Origin: Deltaproteobacteria bacterium
GTDB lineage: Bacteria > Myxococcota_A > UBA796
Length of the DNA: 19,403 nt
Direction: 5' to 3'
Assembly (NCBI GenBank): GCA_002707085.1
Contig: PALY01000034.1
Span: 2,566 to 21,968 of the forward strand
This document shows positions 14,640-19,403 of the stretch, one piece after another. The translations under genes were made by a program, and so were the position numbers. The notes below the pieces were generated by a model, which saw nothing but the letters and a program-made list of their open reading frames with translations, did no database searches and was not told where the DNA came from. Position 1 is the first letter of the stretch. Each line of letters starts with the position of its first letter.

Positions 14640-15904
14640 CCTGGTACCCCATAGTCCCGAACAGGTTCGGTAATGGGTTCGTGCCCGTTGTTGATGACAT
14701 CCTCGGTGATCACGACTTCACGGATGTTGTCCTGACTTGGAATGTCGAACATGATGTCGAGCATGACTTTTTCGAGAATCGTTCTCAGTCCACGCGCTCC
14801 AGCCTTTCGGGTGGCTGCCTTTTCTGCAACAGCGACCAGTGCATCCTCGGTAAACGTGAGTTTCACCTTTTCAAACTTGAATAGCTTTTCGTACTGTTTG
14901 ACCAACGAATTCTTGGGTTCTTTAAGAACCTGTACGAGGTTCTCTACGTTTAGATCATCCATGATTGCAGTGACGGGGAGTCGTCCAATAAACTCTGGAA
15001 TGAGTCCAAACTTATCGAGGTCACCAGGCGTCACCCGTTGGAGGACCTTTCGTTCGTCCTCAACTTCGGCCTTTTTGGTTTCGGCCATGAAGCCCACAGC
15101 ACGGGATCCCATTCGGTCTTCGATAATTGTTTGCAGCCCTTCAAAAGAACCACCGCAGATGAACAAAATATCCTTTGTATCAATCTGAACGTACTCTTGA
15201 TTCGGCAGTCGCTTTGAACCGCGCACCTGGATGTTTGCTTTGGTTCCTTCGATGATTTTCAACAGTGCTTGTTGAACACCTTCGCCGGAGACATCACGAC
15301 TTACGGAGCTGGTGAAGTTCTTTTTGGCGAGTTTGTCGATTTCATCGATGTACACAATGCCTTTGATGGTGCGATCAATGTTGTTTCCGGATGTTTGATA
15401 CAGGTTGAGAACGATGTTCTCAACGTCCTCTCCAACGTACCCAGCCTCTGTGAGGGTGGTGGCATCCGCAATTACAAATGGAACATCGAGGAAACGCGCC
15501 AGTGTTTGAGCAATCAGTGTTTTTCCAGTTCCGGTGGGGCCAATGAGCAAAACATTTGATTTTTGAACTTCAACTTCGTTCTCTTCAGTCTGCCCTTCAG
15601 CCTTTTGGTTCGCCTCTAAACGCTTGTAGTGGTTGTACACCGCTACTGAAAGTTTTCGTTTAGCCAGGTCCTGGCCGACCACGTATTGATCGAGAAACGC
15701 CTTGATTTTGGAAGGGGGTGGTACCTTCTGGTGTCCCCATGCAATGGGCTTTGCTTGTGCGTTTTCGCGAATGATGTCTAAGCAAAGCTTGATGCATTCG
15801 GAACAGATGTACACATTGGGACCTGCGATAATCTTGTCCACTTCCCGTTGGGGTTTGTGGCAGAACGAGCAGGCGAGGCCGGATGGGTTCGAGTACTTGG
15901 GCAT
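14636..15904 (-). CDS. clpX: ATP-dependent Clp protease ATP-binding subunit ClpX
   Basis: A 422-residue AAA+ unfoldase that feeds proteins to ClpP. The N-terminal zinc finger has C12, C15, C34 and C37. Walker A GPTGTGKT is at 122-129, pore loop 1 GYVGED at 155-160, Walker B IDEID at 186-190, and the arginine-containing FGLIPEFIGRLP motif is intact. The ClpP-contacting loop reads VGF (usual IGF), so docking is probably kept. Pore loop 2, normally GGRKHP, reads RGSKRLPNQE here, which changes the residues that screen substrates. Length is normal. clpP and tig, usually next door, are absent from the window, and a J-domain gene is divergent instead, so it may be a second clpX copy. It heads the seven-gene minus-strand run. 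Confidence 0.95.
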   Translation of the reverse strand: MPKYSNPSGLACSFCHKPQREVDKIIAGPNVYICSECIKLCLDIIRENAQAKPIAWGHQKVPPPSKIKAFLDQYVVGQDLAKRKLSVAVYNHYKRLEANQKAEGQTEENEVEVQKSNVLLIGPTGTGKTLIAQTLARFLDVPFVIADATTLTEAGYVGEDVENIVLNLYQTSGNNIDRTIKGIVYIDEIDKLAKKNFTSSVSRDVSGEGVQQALLKIIEGTKANIQVRGSKRLPNQEYVQIDTKDILFICGGSFEGLQTIIEDRMGSRAVGFMAETKKAEVEDERKVLQRVTPGDLDKFGLIPEFIGRLPVTAIMDDLNVENLVQVLKEPKNSLVKQYEKLFKFEKVKLTFTEDALVAVAEKAATRKAGARGLRTILEKVMLDIMFDIPSQDNIREVVITEDVINNGHEPITEPVRDYGVPG

Positions 15905-15930
15905 ATCTTTCAGTGGTTAGAGCCGAGAAT

Positions 15931-15960
15931 AGAGTAGCGAGAGAGGTATGGACCCGTCAA
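15931..15960 (-). promoter_or_regulatory. Possible sigma-70-type promoter for clpX
   Basis: On the minus strand TTGACG (15960-15955) resembles a -35 box and is followed after 18 bases by TACTCT (15936-15931), a weak -10 box with three of six consensus bases. The start of transcription would fall about 20 bases before the clpX ATG. This is a by-eye match only. Confidence 0.28.
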
Positions 15961-16026
15961 GAGTTACATGGGATGAAACTGCTGTAGGTATAAAGTAACG
16001 GGTGTAGGGGGTTTACAGAAATGGTT

Positions 16027-16055
16027 TTGGTGTTGATTCTCCATAAGTATCTAAT
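16027..16055 (+). promoter_or_regulatory. Possible sigma-70-type promoter for the J-domain gene
   Basis: TTGGTG (16027-16032) and TCTAAT (16050-16055) are separated by 17 bases; the -10 box has five of six consensus bases and the -35 box three. It would give a leader of roughly 70 bases before ATG 16132. No heat-shock sigma-32 type box is evident in this divergent region. Confidence 0.35.
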
Positions 16056-16106
16056 CGGACGAGTTCGTTCTCTTATGTAGAGGTATCATTCCTCTCACTC
16101 TTCACC

Positions 16107-16125
16107 AACCCGTACAGACAGGGTT
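16107..16125 (+). other. Small hairpin covering the ribosome binding site of the J-domain gene
   Basis: AACCC and GGGTT form a five-base-pair stem with a nine-base loop. The 3' arm holds the AGGG that is the only ribosome-binding-like sequence before ATG 16132, so pairing would hide it. It is short and could occur by chance. A second small stem (AGAGG/CCTCT, 16079-16095) lies just upstream. Confidence 0.3.
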
Positions 16126-16131
16126 TCATCC

Positions 16132-17178
16132 ATGGCGACTACTGGCGAGTATTATCGAATCCTTGATGTTGGAATTGACGCTTCGTCAGACGACATCAAG
16201 AAAGCATTCCGAAAATTGGCCCGGACATGTCATCCCGACGTTGCGGGTGACGATCCTGAAGCGGCCACCAAGTTCGCTGAAATTCGGGAAGCATACGAGA
16301 CGTTGGTCGATCCGGAGCGGCGGTCTCGCTACGATATGCGAAATCAAAGGGCCACAACCAAGTCTCATATTCGCCGAGAGTGGCGACCTCCGGGAGGCTG
16401 GCAAGGCTTTTCAGAACACAGCAAAGTGCGCGCCGCACGACGCACATCACAGCAAAAAACGGACATCAATTTAGATGACATTTTTACGCAACCCGGTGGC
16501 TCTACCTCTGATTTTGGGTTTGGAGCTCGCTCCCGAAAGCCACAAAATGGGCACGATGAGTCGAAATCGGCGAGTGCAGACATCCCAGTAGATGTGCAAG
16601 TGCCAGGTCGAACAGCCAGACTTGGTGGAACTGTAACGGTTCGATATCCCCGTATGCGCCGAAGTTCCGATGGCGTCAATGTATACAACTACAATGAAAT
16701 TTATGATCTTCGCGTCACCCCACGTACCTGTACTGGGGACATGTTGCGCGCAGAGCGAATGGGAAATTTCAGTACGCAAACGAACCGGTACGGAGATTTG
16801 GTTTGTCGTATAGAGGTCCTTCCTGAGACGGGTACGCATCACCCAAGGCGAGATTCTCATGTCCAAACCGGTGAATCCCAGGCATCGAAAACACCCAGCC
16901 AAGATGTTCAAGGCGCTGCAGATACTGTGCGTATCTCTTTGGTTGAAGCGCTATTGGGTGGTCGGGTGCGTGTGCCTACTCCCAAAGGCGCGGTAAACAT
17001 CACCATTCCACCCAGTACATCGTCGGGCAAGGTTTTACGGTTGAAGGGCAGAGCGGCAGACGGCGGGGATTTAATGGTCCGGGTAGAGATTGTGGTTCCC
17101 AAAACCCTTGATGACGAAAGTCGCCAATTGATCGAGAAGTTTGGGGAGTTGAACCCAATGGATCCGCGTGATGACTAG
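16132..17178 (+). CDS. CbpA-like J-domain co-chaperone (class B DnaJ)
   Basis: A 348-residue DnaJ-type protein that would stimulate DnaK and deliver unfolded clients. The J domain is residues 6-68 with the HPD motif at 34-36 and a normal helix II (DDIKKAFRKLARTC). A basic Gly/Arg linker follows (about 75-150) rather than a clean Gly/Phe region. There is no CxxCxGxG zinc domain, so it is class B. Two C-terminal beta domains are seen: about 150-232 (DIPVDVQVPGRTARLGG) and 264-343 (TVRISLVEALLGGRVRVPTPKGAV, then IPPSTSSGKVLRLKGRA). The first is degenerate compared with CbpA. It is divergent from clpX, 227 bases apart, which groups two proteostasis genes at one control region. Confidence 0.85.
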   Translation: MATTGEYYRILDVGIDASSDDIKKAFRKLARTCHPDVAGDDPEAATKFAEIREAYETLVDPERRSRYDMRNQRATTKSHIRREWRPPGGWQGFSEHSKVRAARRTSQQKTDINLDDIFTQPGGSTSDFGFGARSRKPQNGHDESKSASADIPVDVQVPGRTARLGGTVTVRYPRMRRSSDGVNVYNYNEIYDLRVTPRTCTGDMLRAERMGNFSTQTNRYGDLVCRIEVLPETGTHHPRRDSHVQTGESQASKTPSQDVQGAADTVRISLVEALLGGRVRVPTPKGAVNITIPPSTSSGKVLRLKGRAADGGDLMVRVEIVVPKTLDDESRQLIEKFGELNPMDPRDD

Positions 17179-17280
17179 CTGTCGGTAGAACACGAAACAT
17201 AGATAGGACCAACCTTATCGACGTTCACTCGATGAAGTCGGGTACCAAATCCACCGCTGTGTACCGTTTTTGGAGTATCA

Positions 17281-19403
17281 TTGTCGCTGAGGCGGTTGTT
17301 TTCTCTACTAGGGCGTGGTGAAGGATTGGAACTCCCAAAGCGATTCGGGAAGTATGAGCTCGTTCGCCATTTGGCGAAGGGGGGCATGGCAGAGATCTTT
17401 CTGGCACGGAGTTTTGGTGTCGAGGGTTTTGAAAAGCACCTGGTGATCAAACGGATATTGCCGGACCTCGCACAATCGCCTCAGTTCGTGTCTTTGTTCA
17501 TTAAAGAGGCCAAGATAAGTGCGGGATTGAGTCATCCAAATATCGTTCAAATCTATGAACTTGGGCGTGTGGCGACGGACCACTACATCGCGATGGAGTA
17601 CATTCATGGTCGTGATCTCACGCGAATAAACAGAACCTTAAGGGCGGATTCTGAACGCCTGCCCATTCCGCTGGCTGTGTTCGTTGTGGCGAGTATTCTG
17701 CGTGGCTTGAATCATGCGCATACACGCACCGATGCGAATGGTCGTACGCTCAATCTGATTCATCGAGATGTTTCACCGCACAATGTCATGGTGAGCTTTT
17801 TGGGTGAAGTGAAGCTGTTCGACTTCGGTATTGCACGTTTGGTGGGAGAGTCCGAAACTGATCAAGCGGCACCGGGTGGTGGAAAGTACGCCTACATGTC
17901 GCCGGAACAGGCATCAGGAAGGCCGATGGACCATCGGTCAGATTTGTTTAGTGCAGGTGTGGTGTTGTACGAACTGTTGGTCGGTCATCGATTGTTCCAA
18001 GATCCGAACCCAGCTGAAAAATTGCGGAAGGTTCGTGAGGCTGAAATCAGCGACCCGCGGATAGAGAATCCCGAGATTCCAGATGAACTTTGGGCCATCG
18101 TTCAATCGATGCTCGCGCTCAACCCGGACGATCGCCCAGCGCACGCGGGTGTGGCAGAAGAAGAACTTTGGGCCTTCTTGTTTCGCAGCGGACTGAGAGC
18201 CGATGCACATGAACTGGCCGCATTCATGGCGGCACGTTTTCCCGAAGAAGCCCAAGGAGACCCTGGTGTTGCCGACTTGGATGGGCTTGTTTCGGACCTC
18301 AAGCGCTTGGAAGGCGGCGCTACAGGCATCACGGATTTATCTAATTTAGAGCAACAGACGCTCACGCCGTCGATGGATCGAGTGAAATTGCCACCCCTGA
18401 TGAGAGGGAACGCCGGAGAGCGCAAATCCGTCGTGGTGCTGATGGCTGAAGTCACGGGTTTCACTGACCTTTCCGCGGTACGGGATGCATCAGAAGTTGT
18501 GCGCAGACACTATCAATTGTTGCGGAAGCTTCGACGGATTGTGGATAGGCATGGTGGCTTTCTAGACCATTATCAAGACGATCGATTTATGGTTCTATTT
18601 GGTGTGCCCAAGGCCGGAGAGCATGATTTAGAGCGTGCCGTTGCCTGTGCGGATGCCATCCAAATGATGACCCGGCAGGGGCCGTCTCGTTCCGTGCGTG
18701 TAAGCATATCGATAGGGATTCATCGCGGAGAAATCACTGTCGGAAGCAAGACTGGACGAAATACCAAGTATTTGTCTCGCGGAGATACGATCAAGTTGGC
18801 CCATAGGCTTTGTAGCGAAGCGGACCTTGGAGAGGTTTTGGTCAGTGACAAAGTGGCTGCAATGGCGGGGCAGCAGTTTCGTTTCACTCGTGGACCGGTA
18901 TTTCGTAGGAAAGGGAGCCGTACGGAACACAAGAGCTTTGCTTTGCAAGGTGCCAGGGATCGCCTCGACCCCGTGACCGGCCGCTGGATTCCACGCGGTG
19001 ACGAAATGGATCAGTTGAGTGGTGCCATCGCACGCCTGGCGCAAGGATACGGTGGCGTTGTGTCCGTTGTGGGCGAAGCCGGCACGGGGAAGAGTAGATT
19101 CCTGCGCGAAGTGCAGCGGTTGGCGCGTTCAAGAGAGGTTCCTTTTATTTTGGCTCGGGCTCGTCCGTATCGAGGGTACAGGCCTTTCGATGTCATGCGG
19201 GATGTTGTCGCCCATGTCACAGGACTCAACCGGGAAGATGATGCAGAAGTCGTACAGGCACAGCTGGTTCGACTGCAGGGACTCGGTATTTCGGATGACG
19301 ATATCCAAGTTATTTCCGCAATGTATGGATTGTCGACTCGTCGTGAAGGCCGATTGGATGTCGAGAGGATGACGGGAGCGGCGTGTCGTTTGGTGGATGG
19401 GAT
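17281..19403 (+). CDS. Kinase - cyclase-like - ATPase fusion protein, partial (runs off the right edge)
   Basis: Open to the window end: 707 residues visible, no stop. The start is non-ATG; TTG 17281 is chosen because GGAG lies five bases before it, with TTG 17296 and TTG 17326 as alternatives. The frame opens at 17236 after TGA. The N-terminal Ser/Thr kinase has Gly loop KGGMAEIFLA (from K33), K57 (VIKRI), HRDVSPHN (161-168), DFG (181-183) and YMSPEQ, all in myxobacterial style. A cyclase homology domain follows (about 382-550): MAEVTGFTDL, with Glu 390 where the metal-binding Asp is expected, QDDRFMVLFG (D434 probably the second one), and SISIGIHRGEITVG. An ATPase then starts with Walker A GEAGTGKS (598-605). 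The layout resembles the kinase/cyclase fusion family known from TOMM gene clusters. Confidence 0.85.
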   Translation, partial: MSLRRLFSLLGRGEGLELPKRFGKYELVRHLAKGGMAEIFLARSFGVEGFEKHLVIKRILPDLAQSPQFVSLFIKEAKISAGLSHPNIVQIYELGRVATDHYIAMEYIHGRDLTRINRTLRADSERLPIPLAVFVVASILRGLNHAHTRTDANGRTLNLIHRDVSPHNVMVSFLGEVKLFDFGIARLVGESETDQAAPGGGKYAYMSPEQASGRPMDHRSDLFSAGVVLYELLVGHRLFQDPNPAEKLRKVREAEISDPRIENPEIPDELWAIVQSMLALNPDDRPAHAGVAEEELWAFLFRSGLRADAHELAAFMAARFPEEAQGDPGVADLDGLVSDLKRLEGGATGITDLSNLEQQTLTPSMDRVKLPPLMRGNAGERKSVVVLMAEVTGFTDLSAVRDASEVVRRHYQLLRKLRRIVDRHGGFLDHYQDDRFMVLFGVPKAGEHDLERAVACADAIQMMTRQGPSRSVRVSISIGIHRGEITVGSKTGRNTKYLSRGDTIKLAHRLCSEADLGEVLVSDKVAAMAGQQFRFTRGPVFRRKGSRTEHKSFALQGARDRLDPVTGRWIPRGDEMDQLSGAIARLAQGYGGVVSVVGEAGTGKSRFLREVQRLARSREVPFILARARPYRGYRPFDVMRDVVAHVTGLNREDDAEVVQAQLVRLQGLGISDDDIQVISAMYGLSTRREGRLDVERMTGAACRLVDG

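Noticed and set aside
17179..17235. Possible terminator after the J-domain gene (GATAGG ... CCTTATC)
   Set aside because: The stem has a bulge, is only six pairs long, and has no T run.

Overview
The window looks like a piece of chromosome from a Myxococcota-type (deltaproteobacterial) bacterium of moderate GC content. The signs are two myxobacterial-style Ser/Thr protein kinases, one of them fused to a cyclase-like domain and an ATPase; many small lipoproteins (one with the GGDKGDSGG start common in this group); an AgmX/PglI-type repeat-free C-terminal domain; a MYXO-CTERM-like sorting tail (GGC, hydrophobic stretch, RRKR); and HprK encoded next to a ribosome hibernation factor. These are family-level resemblances read by eye, without database searches. 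There are no RNA genes, insertion sequences, CRISPR arrays or phage genes that I can support, and no gap between genes exceeds 300 bases.

Layout. (1) 8-1314, + strand: hpf and hprK, overlapping by one base. (2) 1281-1850, - strand: a MobA-like nucleotidyltransferase that runs into the 3' end of hprK. (3) 1890-7663, + strand: seven tightly packed genes (spacing from a 4-base overlap to 26 bases), nearly all for exported or lipid-anchored proteins: a hypothetical secreted protein, an AgmX/PglI-like protein, a 680-residue protein with a decayed nucleotide-cyclase-like domain, a lipoprotein, a beta-barrel-like outer-membrane protein, a DUF507 protein and another lipoprotein. (4) 15904-7660, - strand: a run of seven genes, read in the order clpX, algH/yqgE-like, Ser/Thr kinase, MepM-like M23 peptidase, M14 carboxypeptidase (with a detached in-frame sorting tail), propeller-like lipoprotein, FliA-family sigma factor. 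(5) 15905-16131: divergent promoter region. (6) 16132-17178, + strand: CbpA-like J-domain protein. (7) 17281 to the right edge, + strand: the first 707 residues of a kinase-cyclase-ATPase fusion, cut by the window end.

How they may fit together. The minus-strand run links protein quality control (ClpX), a membrane-tethered kinase, cell-wall and extracellular peptidases and a sigma factor, which suggests a regulated envelope or secretion programme; this is inference from order and spacing only. The plus-strand run looks like an envelope module of unknown role.

The points most worth checking are: the TAA that separates the M14 peptidase from its own C-terminal anchor in the same reading frame; the likely CTG start of algH overlapping the clpX stop; the altered RKH pore loop of ClpX; and the two proteins carrying nucleotide-cyclase folds with substituted metal-binding positions.
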